64,000 bases of DNA from Litoditis marina (Eukaryota > Nematoda > Chromadorea > Rhabditida > Rhabditidae). Position numbers and translations under genes: made by a program. Below, piece by piece: positions 1-12,962 of the stretch. Positions within the stretch are counted from its first letter, which is position 1, and every line of letters begins with the position of its first letter. The stretch spans positions 16,909,720 to 16,973,719 of the forward strand of contig OZ038438.1 in the NCBI GenBank assembly GCA_964036275.1, written 5' to 3'. The notes beneath the pieces are model-generated. The model was not told the origin of the DNA. It saw nothing but the letters and a program-made list of their open reading frames with translations, and made no database searches.

Positions 1-865
1 AACACCACCTCCACTAACACAGCAGTGCGCAAAAAACTAACCTGTATATGGCGATACTTTTCTCCGAACCTCTTGGCATGAACTCCAAGCATACTCTGAC
101 GTACCCCAGGTACAGCGGCGTACAGCTCACTAAAACAAACTATAAATAAACATGTATAACTTTAAGCAGTTCTTGAAATGTGCTTGCTAGGCCAGTAGGT
201 TTCTAAAAAATCTCTTAACGGTGTAACTTTTAACTAAAAGTGTTTAATCTAGTGGAAAAAGAAAACAGTGCAAACACCAAACATACATCAAAAAGATAGA
301 ACTTACCGCAGGCGGTTCTTGCTATTGTTAACATCAAAGAGAGCTAATGAAAAGAGAAGTGCGTCTCTGTACTGTGTACCGAATGATAGATCAGAATCGT
401 AAACCAACGGTACCGCCAACTTCCAGAAAGTTACCTGGAAAATACTATTCAAGCCTATCAGCCAAATTCATCGAAGTCGTGGAATATTCAGATTCAGACC
501 AGAAATAGGAATAAGTGTATTTATACAAAACTCATCCAAATCAAGAACTATTGGAGAAATTCTACCAACCAAATGAACCATTCGTTACTAGTGTAAAAAA
601 AGAATACATCGTATATTGTAAATAATGGAAAATACCGAATTGAAGCCGAGTTGACCAACAAGATAGTCGAAATAACTGTCTTGCACTGAGGGCTGCGAGA
701 GACAGAACTCGAGAATAACCAGTAGGCCCTGAAACCCAGAAATTAGTAAACGAGCCTTCACTGTTCTTGAAGGCTGATGTCTAGCTCATGAATCTATCAT
801 GTATTATACACGTTTTGATCTCAATTCTCGTCCAGAAGTCAGTTGGAAAGCCGCGTGGTCGAATT
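1..865. other. Gene-free stretch
   Basis: No open frame with credible splice sites, RNA gene or repeat was recognised here. The sequence is AT-rich and has frequent stops in all frames. Confidence 0.5.
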
Positions 866-1136
866 TTGGTGAATTCTATATCTAACCCGCTTTTTAGGTA
901 ACCTAACCCTTTTTTGGCAACCCTTTTTTCAGGTTACTTCGGTGGTAACCGGAAAGTAACCAAAAACCAAAAACAGGTTACCCTCAAATTTGGCTTGGAA
1001 ACTAGTTTTCATTGTTATTTTTGATGCTAACCCGATTTTGGTTTGAGGTTACTTAGAGGTTACTTACTCAAGTAACCTGAAAAAAAGGTTACCAAAAAAG
1101 GGTTAGGTTACCTAAAAGCGGGTTAGTTGTAGAATT
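866..1136. repeat. MITE-like inverted repeat, family A copy 1
   Basis: The arms at 882-915 and 1095-1126 are near-perfect reverse complements, built around GGTAACC / GGTTACC and AACCCTTTTTT. The interior also repeats the GTTACC motif. The outer edges carry GAATTCTATA and TAGAATTGGCC, which are partly complementary. A second diverged copy lies at 8893-9139 with the same outer ends. No coding capacity is seen, so this fits a non-autonomous DNA transposon; the family is not named. Confidence 0.75.
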
Positions 1137-2499
1137 GGCCTCGAATTTTTGCTCGCGTCGGAGTTGAATCATGACAAAGTTGCGAATACGAGTAACGTTT
1201 TGAAATTGAGAAATGATCACATATCGCTGCTGTTTGGAAACAAAATATAAATAGTAAAGTGATAATGCCAAACGATCCCACCTTGAGCGCTATCTCGGAG
1301 CTCTGTCGACGTTGCTTCCATTCATTACAGAAAATATCCGTGTAATAGTTCATCAGATCATTCTCGGAGAGGTCCGACGGAGCAGTGAACTCGAGCCTTT
1401 GCAGGATTCTCGCACAACTCTACAAACATATGCCTCACATGAGGAATTGGTCACGATTAACTTAAACATGTTAGGAAAAACCATGAAAGTTGAAGTGACA
1501 GTATTTGTACGATTGCTCTCAAAAGTTTGAAGGGAAATTTGGGAATATCTAGAAGGATGTTTAATGCTACACTGTTACAGATGCATAGAAGTGAAAATAC
1601 TTGAAACATTATATGACGCCCTTATTTCGTTTCGTAGCTTACCTCTTTAACTTTTTCGATAGTTTCCGGTTCCTTGAGAGATCGTTGGAAGGGACGGTCT
1701 GGCTGGGGAGAAGAACGCCCGTCTGCGTCCTCCGCACTCATTTTGATCCTGAGACAATTATGTCGAGAGTCAATAAACATTTAAAAACATGTAAAGAAAG
1801 ATGTGGGTGATCATAGATCGAAACAACTATGTATTTTCATCCTCAAATATGCAGGAAGACTAGAAAGGTTTGAAGAAGCAGTACGCGCGTATACGCGCTA
1901 CTTGCCATGTTTACTTTGATAGTACGATTGGGCGTTGGTTGTGGAAAAAAGTTGTTGTTGTCCATTCAACTGAGGGCCTGTGATGTTTGTTACACTAATA
2001 CGAAAATAGAATTGAGTTGAGCGGAAAAGTAGTTAATTATCGAAAATGCAAATAATTCTACGATTACAACTTCAACTGAGCGAGCAAACACTGATAAAAT
2101 CACCACAAAGCTTAGAGAAAACAAGGAGGAATGATAATAAACATAACTCAGAAGCAACAGTTTCCAGCAAAACATCCTGGATCTGAGGCTAGTACACGAA
2201 TATATACCTAATTTCGAACCCCTTAAAAAGAATAATCTACATGAAAAATGAAATATGGTATCTAAATCTAGACTTTCAGTCATGATAACTAATAACTGTG
2301 ACATTAAACAGCTGAGAACCGCGTCGCACTCCGAAGGGGCGAGGCGGCTGAATTGCTCAATAACAATAACAACGAATCCAACATCATGAATAATGATTAA
2401 ATCGGTAAATGCAGTAATACTAAATGGTGACATAGTTGAACCGTAGTGAATTCCACCCTCCAGGGTTTCTCCAAACAAGATAGAAGCTACCAATTCAAT
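1137..2499. other. Intergenic, no firm gene
   Basis: Short open frames occur at 1312-1530 and 1601-1810 on the plus strand, and a hydrophobic 167-codon frame occurs at 1990-2493 on the minus strand. None has a convincing start, splice structure or recognisable motif. The long minus frame is in register with the putative exon ending at 2500 but is separated from it by a TGA. Confidence 0.4.
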
Positions 2500-3032
2500 T
2501 CATTCACGATCACTATAGTACTCAATTTGTGCAACTTTGGCATTTGTGAATAACGCAAATCCAACAATGTAATCATTACTGCGGAAAATAAACTCTGAAG
2601 AAGAAAGAAAAAGAGCAAAGAGAAGAAAATGTAGTGCTAAACTAATTGCAGATTCTGCAGAAAGAACCCCCCATCCCATATCGCAAGAACGATTATATAC
2701 GACACCGTCATAATCCGAACGGCTGTAGACACCGTGCACGAACATCGGACCAGTGGTAGGCCTGATGATAATCGCAAAACGTTCCACCGAAAGGACAGCA
2801 TCATGGTTTGTACGTTTTTGAATGATATTCAGGAACTGATCCACATGATTCTAGACAAAACGTTCATCTACACAACATATTTACACGAAGGAAGTATTTT
2901 TGGGATATTCCCACCTAGGGACATGTGAATGCGGAAAACTTTTGTATGTGTGGGTTTTAGAGTTGAAAACGAAGAATTTCTTGGAATCATCAGAAACTTT
3001 GTGGCCGTGCTCGGATAAAGCATTTGAAATCT
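2500..3032 (-). CDS. Hypothetical gene fragment (three putative exons)
   Basis: I do not recognise the product. Three minus-strand blocks have splice-like borders: 3032-2915 (after TTCAG, donor AG|GTGGGA), 2850-2733 (after TCTAG, donor CG|GTGTCT) and 2594-2500 (after CTTCAG, ending in TGA). The last two join in a consistent phase and would encode a roughly 70-residue C-terminus that ends in the residues IEYYSDRE. The first block does not join the second in phase, so an exon is missing or this block is spurious. No start codon was identified. It could be a degraded gene or a chance open frame. Confidence 0.27.
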
Positions 3033-3129
3033 CTGAACCAGAAAAAATAGTTTTCGTTACCGATTCAATAATAATATCTGGGAAATCTCAAAGACTGGGA
3101 TGATAGGCATACTTTTGTTGTTCACACCA

Positions 3130-3500
3130 CCATTCTTCCCGAACCCAAATGCGAACCGATTATTCCCAAACCAGCTGGTTCGGTAATAAACCAAATCATT
3201 TTTCTACTCAGACCAAGACGAAATCGAACCAATCTGCTGAACGTTATGCAGTCGACCAATTTAAGCAATACTTTCTCGAATTGGTTCTGTACCACCTATG
3301 TTGGGTCGAATTAAGTTCGGTTCCAAAACGAACCGACTGGTTCGGGAAGAATAGGTTCGGTTTTGGTTCGAGAAGAGTCGGTTCGGGAAGAAGGAATAGA
3401 AATGGGCGGCGAATTATAGCTGAACCAAACAGAGATCAAACTACAAACACACCAGATCAGACGAAAATGGTTCGTATTGGCCTGTTCGTCCCTGAGCGAC
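3130..3500. repeat. GGTTCGG-rich degenerate repeat
   Basis: The motif GGTTCGG/TTCGGG and its complement CCGAACC recur many times, in both orientations. An open frame across it (3149-3508) reflects this repetition and is not regarded as a gene. Confidence 0.6.
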
Positions 3501-3750
3501 TTATATAACGTTATTTAGACACAATTCACTGTATTTGTGAACACAGGGACTTTTCTAACCTCCTCGAATCCTGTGGCTTTAGTAGCGTTCGGCAATTTGA
3601 GCATATTTTTCCTACAACATTTATATTCTTTCACTGACCCACAACACTCTACCATATGACAGAGCAGCAAGGTGTACTGGAATTTAGAGTACTGTATAGT
3701 GAAACGCTCACAATGGCAAGGACTATATGCTCGCCGTCATTGGCTCTAAG

Positions 3751-3971
3751 TATAGTTCACATCATTCCTACTGAGACTCCTACAGCAACCTCACAAACTT
3801 TTTGAAGAAAAATGTAGTTCATGGAAAGTGCTCTCGTATGTTTACTCTAACTGAGAAGGGGAATGAGGTACGAAAATCCTCAACTTCTCCGATCAAAAGT
3901 AAGTGAGCAAAACGGCGTGGAAATTTCGAAATCCTACTGTAGAAGTCTCAGTAGGAATGGAAAAGACTATA
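3751..3971. repeat. MITE-like element, family E copy 1
   Basis: It starts TATAGTTCACATCATTCCTA and ends with the complementary series GTAGGAATGGAAAAGACTATA, bounded by TATA. The inner arms CTGAGACTCCTACAG and CTGTAGAAGTCTCAG are also complementary. Another copy lies at 52960-53167 inside an ada-2 intron, and a related element with similar outer ends lies at 9598-9838. Confidence 0.7.
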
Positions 3972-5673
3972 TAAGTGCCACGCTCCTCGAAGGAATAATG
4001 CATATATCATGAATCACGTCATTGTTATGTGTATCTTTTTATGTATTGATAATTTTTTGCATTTAATCAATCATAAAAACTTGTGTGTATGCCTTTTGAC
4101 CTCCCCACTTTCCAATGTAATCGGAATATGTTACATTTACCACCAGAAACGCAGACTATTTTGACGATTAATTTTTTGATTAGGCATTGTCTAGGAGCGC
4201 AATGAAGGAAAAAAGAGTTTCATCTAAGGTGATAAGCAGACATATCATTTCCCATTTGTTTGATGTACTGCAAACAATATATATTTGAAATATCTGCTAC
4301 CACAAGACGGGCGACAGCGTACAGAAAAAGAGATATGCGTTGTTTCGACAGTGTACAATATATTTTGATCCGAGACAGTCAACTTTCTTTTCGCGTTCCG
4401 GCAAGAAGTAATGTTTTTCTTTCTGTTCATCACATACAGTATCTCCCAGACTGTGGAACGCAGCTGCATCTATACAACGTATATTTTCCATTTGAAAGGG
4501 TCGAAGTTACGCGGTTGGCTTTGCGCCAGACAGAATCAATAGTGCATTGCAATCCGAAGGGCAAGCAAAAACTTCACACGCGGCAGGCAGCACAGCCGAC
4601 AGGACAGTGATTACAACAGAGAAAACACTCTCTGTTACCGATCATGACTACAACTCATGCAACTTTAATCTATTTACACTCAGCTATGCCCTGCTACAGT
4701 GAGACGCAGATCACTGTGATCACCATTTGTCATGTCTTTCGTTTTCTCCTTTTTTAAAACGGAAGTGGAATATGTTATGAGTGTGTCTGAATGAAATGAT
4801 AGAGGCAATCAGGACTACCAATATAATGTGAGTATAATGTGAGTGTTATCAAATAAAGGTCAAATATCTTCGCTGCCGAAGTTTTTCTAGTCTGTTTGTT
4901 CACTAGACTTTATTTTACTTCGCCCGGGATCATCACAACAAACCAGCCGGTTCGTCAACGGCTGGTCGACATTTTCAGAAATAACATCTCGCTATACAAT
5001 GCTTTACATAAATACATTTGCCTTTCTTACTCTACTGAGCTTATCTTCATTCACACCACATTTGATAGCAAGACTCTACTCGTAATTACCCTTTCCTTTT
5101 GAAGAATGTACTTCTCTGAATATTTGACTGAACATTCACATTTTTCTAACAGAATTAGTATATTGTTGGCTTTTTGAACATTCCTCTCACTGTTTTCCCT
5201 ATTTTGAGTTATATTTCCAGTTTACTGAATAGTTTTTCTCAATATTCATGAACTTGCCAATTGTCTTTTAAAACTATACAGGAACACCATGCGTTTCGTT
5301 CTCGCAACCAAATGATTAATGCGGTTGATCGAAAAATGAGTCATATGCTTTTCGTTCTCAAGGTTTCATGCCACGATTGTTGGCCGAGTTTTCGTGCTTT
5401 CATGTGTGAAAGAACATTAAGTTTTTGAGAGTTCTGAATGTGAGCAAGCTATACTGGGCTATCATGATCGGTATTGTTGCTTTTTGCTGGTGTTGAGATG
5501 GATGAAATGTGGCCCGTCTCTTGGCCAGACTTATTGATTGCGTGGAATGTTGGAAAGAGGAAATGATGTGTGTCCGCCTTGTCATGTGTTCTATGAACCC
5601 CCAAGTGTTTCTTGAAACATATAATAACTTCATTCTACCAGCTAAATAAGTACCAAGGCGACATCACTTGTTC
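3972..5673. other. Intergenic, no gene seen
   Basis: Short frames on both strands around 4245-4610 overlap each other and lack splice support. Nothing else was recognised. Confidence 0.45.
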
Positions 5674-5735
5674 TTGAAGGGACCGTTTCGCCATTGGGTA
5701 GAAGCTTCTACCCAATGGCGAAACGGTCCCTTCAA
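5674..5735. repeat. Perfect 62-nt palindrome
   Basis: The sequence reads identically on both strands, centred on the HindIII-like AAGCTT at 5702-5707, with no mismatch and no loop. Its right edge runs into a 32-nt stretch (5731-5762) that is identical to 2494-2525. Confidence 0.9.
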
Positions 5736-5762
5736 TTCATTCACGATCACTATAGTACTCAA

Positions 5763-8700
5763 GAAGCTGGTCTGAGAAGTAAATGAGAATATTCAGTCAT
5801 AGTTTTGTTAGTTTCTTTTGGAGGTTAATTTTGTGTATTTTTGTCATGCAGCAAACTTGTACAGTTGAGCTTGTCCAACGCTTAACAATAATTCACTTCT
5901 CATAATCTAGAGTGTCTCGCAGTTGTTGTGTAGTAAATTCTCTGAAATTCTTCTTCGACGATAGGGTCCCTTCGAAATGTGATTCTTCAACGAAGAAGAA
6001 TTTTCGAGTAATCCTAATTACATTCTCCCATTCCGCTCATCAAAATTCTTTCACACACCGCTTTGCTCCTTCCCCATTCTATTGCAATCTACAATCTTGA
6101 CTGGTAGTTCTCCACGTTCCTTGTCAATGTTTCGTTGAGATTTGACCTTTGGCTGGTGTCGTTTTGCACAAGTGTTCTTGTGGTCTACGTGTTGAGTCTC
6201 ATCATCTGCACTTGGCTTGTACTAGAAGTGCAATTCCTCGACCGCCCATTTCCATTAAAGCCGCTTGTTACCCACACATACATGCATTCGCATCATACTT
6301 GAGGTCTTCGCATACTTCTCATCTACATACAACTATTATACATGTTTTCAATGAAGGATTGCACTTCTAGTGACAGATGAGGTTTTTAACGACTACTGTT
6401 TATAACACGTTGACTATCTATATTCCAGAAGCTCAATGTGACGATATATTTCATGACGACCATCTCTTATTTGCAACCTTCAGTTTTGGAGGTGAGTGAA
6501 ACTGATTCATAGACGTAAGCTGTGCGTTTCATGGTTATAGGGTTCGACATTTCCTGTGTTTGTAGTTTGATCCCGTTTTTTCGCCGAAAAATTATTGCGA
6601 GCATCGAGATTAAACTACAACAGAGATTTAGGCGATATTCGGGTACAATCGTATTGTCTCAATACTATTAAATTGCAGATAACATTTTCATAACGTGAAA
6701 TGGTAAAATATACCTTTTCTCTCCCTCTCTAAACTTGGCGTCTTTTTTCATAATTGAATTTCCAACAATTGGAAAGATCGCAAGCTGATTCGCGAGTAAA
6801 TCTATCCTATGCATCAATCATATCGTCATGTTTACAGATGCTGTCGTCCTATCTATTTCTTTTCTCGAAAACATTACCGGTCTCGCTTGAAATGTGAGTT
6901 CATGACATATCATTTATTCGAAAACAAAATGTGAGTCAACATGAATTCAAAAGAAAAAAAATGATAATATTTCGATAAATGTGATTTGTGACGGTCCGGA
7001 TGCATTTCCACAAAAACGCCTCTTGTTGCGAATGTATCACTTAAAATACGCGAAAAGAAGGCGGAATGAGGAAGAAAGTTCAAATAGTCAGACGTTTACC
7101 ACGTCAGGTTCACATCTGGAGATGAACCGCACTTGTATTCCCTAGTTGAAGTGAAGGCTTGTGAGTGAAACAACGTTTATTGTGGTGTTTTGCAGAAGTG
7201 TTCGATGGGGGTAATATTGGCCAGGACGGTTATTTACACGACTCTATAATCTACGGGAGATGATGATTGGTATTCCTGTCCTTTCAAACTGTTCCTCTGC
7301 AGATGCTTTCATCAGATGTCTTTTCCGAATTTCATGTTTTTTCGTATCTTATTAAAGTAAGTAGTAGGCAGATTGATGTTAGCGTTTTTTTTAACTTTGT
7401 GCAGATCGCGTTTTTCTAGTTTTTTTTTTTTCACGAATTAGAATATCGTTTAGTCAATTAGTCAATTAATTCCATGCAACTTTGAGACGGTTACATTTAT
7501 TTGGTAGAACAATTACATGACGTGTGTATCCAGAAGCAGACTCTTTCCGAAGATGAGATTGTTGAAGGGCCCGTCTCAAGGTCGCTCGACGTCTCTCTTC
7601 CGATAGATCATATGTGAATGGAAAGTTTTTCTCATCATTTTTGTATCTCTCAGATTTACACTTTATTCACGTTACAATGAGTTTATTTGGTTAGATTTTC
7701 TATGGATAGACATTCTTCAAAGTTTTGGCAGAACCTCAAGTATTCTCCGTCAGAACTAGTTCCTGATTGATCCATAGCTGGGTTCCGGTGATTCGCAAAA
7801 CAATTTCTTGTCCCAACAAGGTGAACATGAACTTTCTGTGGAAAAGCGAGGTTCTGCTTGCACGTCTTTCTCAAGCTCTCTTCAGTTTAAGCATCATAAG
7901 GACTGTCTTTGTAATCACGATAGTTCAATTCTATAGTGGTATTCGTTCTATTTTGGTGCTATTTTGCGTATCTCATTGTCCTGTTGTTTTGCTAATCGCA
8001 GGAAGATTGTCTTGAGTGAGAAATAGCTTCCGCGGGTATGGAAACTTGCAAATGAAGATGTCTTATTTTTATGACTTCTCTGCCTCAAACTCAGTGTTTT
8101 CATTCATTCAATACAACACTGAGGAACAAACACAATACACACAAACATTAAAAACATACGAAAACAGAAGACATAGTTAATTGAAATCACCAATAAATAT
8201 AAAAATGAGAATCGTAACAATTTCGTTACTATAGCGAACTGCAAATGGTCTCACGACATTAATTTGTTGAAATTAGTTATGTACATGCTCACGAAAAACG
8301 ATGATATATGTGTAAAGAACCGCTACAGGTGTACCAGAGTTCAAAAAGGAAAAAAAAACATTGAACAGATCTTACTTGAAGATTGTCAAAATCATGAGTG
8401 TAACTCGTCCAGCTTTCAGTTAAATAGTTTTTAATGTTTGACACTGAATACGTAAATATATAACTCGGGGTGTTTTCGGTAAATAAGTCAGGTTGTTGTG
8501 TAACGGTGCTGTCAGGGGGCTCATACTCGTTGAAATACTGTGTCACGAAACATTCAGTTGTTCAAACGCTGAGATCTTCAAACGGATGAATATTCTATTC
8601 GGGAAGCTACTTTTGTTGAACCGTCCATACCTCGAGTGAAAGTGATAGTGGCGAGTAGACGACTATCCGAGACTGCGTCTAGTTCGATCGTTCGATTTCG

Positions 8701-8892
8701 GAGGCAGCATACGAATCAACAAATCGGCTGGCTCATGAGTTACCCCCCTGCCAATAGAAACACAAACATTGGAGAATCGAATCACAACTAAATATTTAGT
8801 GAACTTAACTATAATAAAACATGTCTGTGCAGGATACGTGTTTGGTTCGTTCCCATTTTATAGTAACAAACAACGTAACAAACTTTGCTGGT
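5763..8892. other. Intergenic with small repeats
   Basis: No gene was supported. 6218-6371 is flanked by near-complementary ends TAGAAGTGCAAT and ATTGCACTTCTA. 6553-6630 resembles repeat family F (see 12865-12962). Plus-strand frame 7767-8015 is hydrophobic but has no exon borders. Confidence 0.45.
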
Positions 8893-9139
8893 GAATTTTA
8901 TATGTAACCGGGGTATTTGGTAACCGAACCTTTTTTTGTAACCTAATTTTCAAGTGACCTCGGTACAGTTGGTAACGTGAAATGAAATACCGGTTACCTG
9001 TTTTTCTAACACAAAATGGGGTTTTTACCGTTAGTCTTTACGGTAACCTGCTTTTGTTTGTAAATTACCTACCGGTCATACCTGAGAGATAACTTGATAA
9101 AGGGTTACCAAACAAGCCGGTTACATATAGAATTGGCCA
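8893..9139. repeat. MITE-like inverted repeat, family A copy 2
   Basis: It has the same outer ends as the copy at 866-1136 (GAATTTTATAT on the left, TATAGAATTGGCC on the right) and the same interior GTAACC/GGTTAC motifs, but is more diverged. Confidence 0.65.
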
Positions 9140-9597
9140 ACTTTGCTCTGCAGTTTGACACCTTAAGAATTGGCATTGGTCAACTAATTTATATGAGTAC
9201 CTGACTTCTTCGGAAAGTTTTTCCTGATCCCAATGTGCCGATTCCTGTCCACTGCGCCATGATTTGAGACGCTCTCGGAACTATAATCATTATATATACA
9301 TTTCAATTCGTTTCATCACAGCCGAAAAAGTAACATAATACACTTAGATAACATTTTCTGGTTTGAAATATAGTTCGTTTCACCAATCAATGTCCTTCTA
9401 CAGTAATCTGTAAAATATTCAGGAGGCTTTTTCTAATGAATATATTATAATTTTGGTTTCAAACTTTCAGAGTTTGTAGAAGTTAAGGTAGAAAACACAA
9501 TAGCAAATATTTACGTCATTCTGAAAACATCAAATTACCTAACACGAACCTGGAAGTTTGCGCAGATTACTGTAGAGGGTTATAAGTGCGCGAAACA

Positions 9598-9838
9598 GAC
9601 TATATAGTTCCTTTCATTCCCACTGAGACCCATTGGCATAGTGCCAAGATTTTCGGATGGCAATTTCTTAGAGCAAACATAAGTATTCTAAGGACACTTC
9701 TTGTTTACGTGTTCTTGTGGAACTAAATAACTGCTCACAGAGATTTGAAGTTTTTTGATAAACTCCAAAGTGATGAAAATGAGCCTGAAATATTCATTGG
9801 CACGCTGCCAAGTCTCAGTGGGAATGACCGGAACTATA
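9598..9838. repeat. Inverted-repeat element related to family E
   Basis: The left end ATAGTTCCTTTCATTCCCAC followed by TGAGACCCATTGGCA is complementary to the right end TGGCA...CTCAGTGGGAATGACCGGAACTAT. Size and outer ends resemble family E, but the inner arms differ. Confidence 0.55.
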
Positions 9839-10035
9839 ACAGCTCAGCTATGATCTAGACAACATCTGATGAATGTAGCTCTTGACCCAATTGTCATGCT
9901 CAAAAACAAGTGGTCGAGAAAGTAGATGAAAATATTAGCTGATCCAAAACTTTTTCACAAAATGTTTAACTAAATGACGCTACAATCCATGACTTTGAAA
10001 ATTGATAATTTGCAGAGTGTTCCAGGAAGCCTCAC

Positions 10036-12676
10036 TCATGATAGCCCTGTTTCAAGATTACTCGCTCGTTCAGCAGCACCCACCAATTTGAAACTGTTCT
10101 TGAAGGGAGTCGACAGAAAGACATACAGACATGGGTTGATGGAACAGTTGATGTACTGAAGTCCATTGGCCGCGTAACTCAGATTTCGAACCGTTTCATA
10201 GTCGCTGCAAATATATTATTTTGCAGTGAATAAGTTGGTACGGTCAAATTAGTCTTTCATCCAAATGTCTCTGACATCAGCAAATAGCATACAGTACACA
10301 CATAATTGTATGTACCAAACTTCTTGTGTACATCATTTCATTGTACCCCAATTTTCTAATAGAAGGAGATAACGCAAGAATTACCAAAGTGATAGTTCAA
10401 TGCACCACTGTACAATCCAATATGGAGTCCAACATGCTGTATAACAGAGAACAATAGACATTCCAGTGATGGTGACCTGAAAACACACAATTTTTGTTAA
10501 CTACTATCTACAGTTATAATTTCTCACGATGCACGAGTAAAAACAGATCGATGAGAAAGAAAAACGATATAGTTTACTGAGAAACAAGCTCTTCCGTTCA
10601 TTTTTGAATTAAACTACATTCACAGTCTCTACACATGTCTCGGCATCTCGAGCCCACGTGCTTTTCACTTATTCTATTTTTCACAACTCATAACTATGTG
10701 AGAATATATACTTCGTTACAGCCTGTACGCAGTGAATCTACATTATTATTGTTCGAACTATTCTTATCCTATTATTATTCTGACCATTTAACTTTACCCT
10801 TCTAGTTCGCTCGCTACTCTTCAGTCCCTTGCGCCACAGTTTCCAAATAATTGCCGCATAGAAAATCCACACGGATGCCATGGGAGCGAGAAACTCCAGG
10901 GTAAACGTATAGATGAAAAATGTCCTGCATGAAAAACGGAATGATTTCTAAAGAGTCCGAATCTGGTAGCTGAAACGGTCCACATCATGAGCGCTGTGCT
11001 AAAGCTGAGACGCTCACAACTTACGATACCTAACCTATTCATTAGCTAATTGAACATTTTCAACAACTGAAAAATCTATACAAGGTGTCTTTTGGGATAA
11101 CTATAATTACCCATTTAAAAAAAACCGTGTTAACAAAAACTTATTTTCTGCTCACATTTTTCTCCCCTTTGCTTGTTGAAGGGAGAAAATGAAAAACGAA
11201 CCGGCGGAGACTGTTCAGATCAACGTTGTCGTCTCCTTCGCTTGAAACAAAAATCATGCACTTTTTCTGAAGACCGGTCTCAGCTGGAATTGTACAAGGT
11301 TGCCCTGGCTTCATCTGATAATTACCTTCCAGAAATCCTAGGCAAAGTGACAACTAAAAGAAAGAGCCAGGTGAAACGTGCTTCATTATTAGAACTAGTT
11401 AAATGGTTGACCACCCACCCCCAAACGTGGAAGAATAAACCTACTCTCAACATTTCTGACAGCTGAGTACTTGAAGATAGGATACTGCGAAATGATAACG
11501 AGAATCCAGGCGGCAAATGAGGTGATGATAGCCGACGTACGCGTGCGGATGCGAATACAGCACGTTTTACTTCGGCAGACACAAATGAAACGATCTAGGG
11601 ACAGCAGGCCGATCAGCATGGCTGACACAAACTGGGAGACCTGCGGAATGATAACTGTGAGAAGGAGGGTATAGGATAATGGATCATGACTAGATCTACC
11701 GATAACATCCGAATTCGGCTGGTCTTATTGTATTCACAACGTGTTGTGTGTTGACTGGTAGGCTTGTGCAATGATTGATAGTCAGTTCGCATCTTATCAC
11801 TTCAGTAAAAGTAGCTGTTGCCCAACTCTCTCTTCTGACTTTGCTCATTTTGATAAGAATGATATTCATAATATAGGAATCGTGACGGAAGGATCTCACC
11901 CCAGATAGACCCAGATATAGGGTGCAGACAGTGTTGCCCAGTGCCCATTCCGGGTGCAAGGACTGGTTCACTTGCAGAGGAGCCCCAATCAGGAAGATAC
12001 AGTCAGCCGCCGCCAGATTCAAGATATAGAAGTTGGTCGGAGTCAACATCTCCCTGCATTGCTCATCAGTTATTTCTGCGTTTCCGAAAAACCTCATATC
12101 CCTACACTGTATTACATAGTTTTCACTCAATCACCAATGCAGTGCAATGTTCTTCCAACAAACCATGTGATTCTAGCATACTCCCTCTAATCACCAGCAC
12201 AGTACAAGGTTTGCACTTTTTTCTAGTGCTTTTTCGATGTCCAAGATATAGTTCACGTTGTGGGTTTTTTTAGTTCTGTGCTGATCAGTTTTTACGCTAC
12301 ATTTCATTGAGAATAACGTTTAAAAAACCTGGCAACGGTGAGATTTCTTCCTCCTCTTTTCACCCACGACGTCAGTCTGCAATTGCACAAATGAACTACT
12401 CTTCCGAGAGCTCCCAACTTTTTCCCAGGCAATAGATTACATAAATGTAGGTAACTAATTTCCGGACGTCTTGAGAATGTTCACCTAACTCGATGACCAA
12501 TGAATAATGATTTGCATGCTACGACTAGATATATAGTCCCTATCTCACCACCTCTGATCTTTTCTAAATGCGTTTGAAACGCACAGGCAATAAAACATGA
12601 GAAAAATGACGAAGCCGTTCAGAATCAAACCGAATACGGGTGTAGTGACCCAAATAGAAATGCAGATGGCTCGAAT
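10036..12676 (-). CDS. Class A (rhodopsin-like) peptide GPCR
   Basis: Seven exons join in phase: 12676-12552, 12053-11900, 11640-11461, 11353-11202, 10924-10798, 10476-10385 and 10204-10036 (TGA), giving 332 residues from just before TM1. Visible landmarks are TM1 with a GLILN motif, TM2 with LNLAAAD, a cysteine at the top of TM3 (NTVCTLY), DRF in place of DRY (SLDRF), cysteines in extracellular loop 2, TM6 with CWTPYW and TM7 with NPCLY. The LNLAxAD, extracellular loop and CWxP pattern resembles somatostatin/opioid/allatostatin-C-type neuropeptide receptors; the exact ligand class is inference. The exon encoding the N-terminus is missing: a candidate block near 13376-13441 is in phase but has no ATG. 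The donor after the fourth exon is the unusual GTTCGT. It would signal from the plasma membrane through G proteins. Confidence 0.88.
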
Positions 12677-12864
12677 CTGAAAAAAATAGTGAGAAACATT
12701 GGACAGGTTACGGGTAATTTCCTTACAGGTCGTCCAATAGACGTTGACCTATTGCCATAGATTGCCATAGACAGCAATTGCCGTGTTGACCTAGACTCTT
12801 AAAAAACATTACCATAGACTTTTGAACAACGTCATTGTTCTAAGAAAACAGTGCCATCGGATGG

Positions 12865-12962
12865 GAATAGGGTGTGACCAAATATTTGTTGCAGTTTGAT
12901 CTCGATACACGCCTTAGTTTTCAATTTTCGGCCAGATTAACGGGATAAAACGGGATAACACA
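12865..12962. repeat. Short dispersed repeat, family F
   Basis: It carries a GTTTGATCTCGATACACGC block near one end and a complementary-type AACGGGATAAAAC block near the other. The same arrangement (TGTAGTTTGATCCCGTT ... TCGAGAT(T/C)(A/T)AACTACA) is seen at 6553-6630, 57582-57670 and 61372-61450, on either strand. This looks like a small inverted-repeat element with four copies in the window. Confidence 0.6.

Noticed and set aside
1990..2493. 167-codon hydrophobic minus-strand frame
   Set aside because: It has no ATG start, no known motif, and internal AT-rich sequence with poor splice signals. Length alone is not enough.
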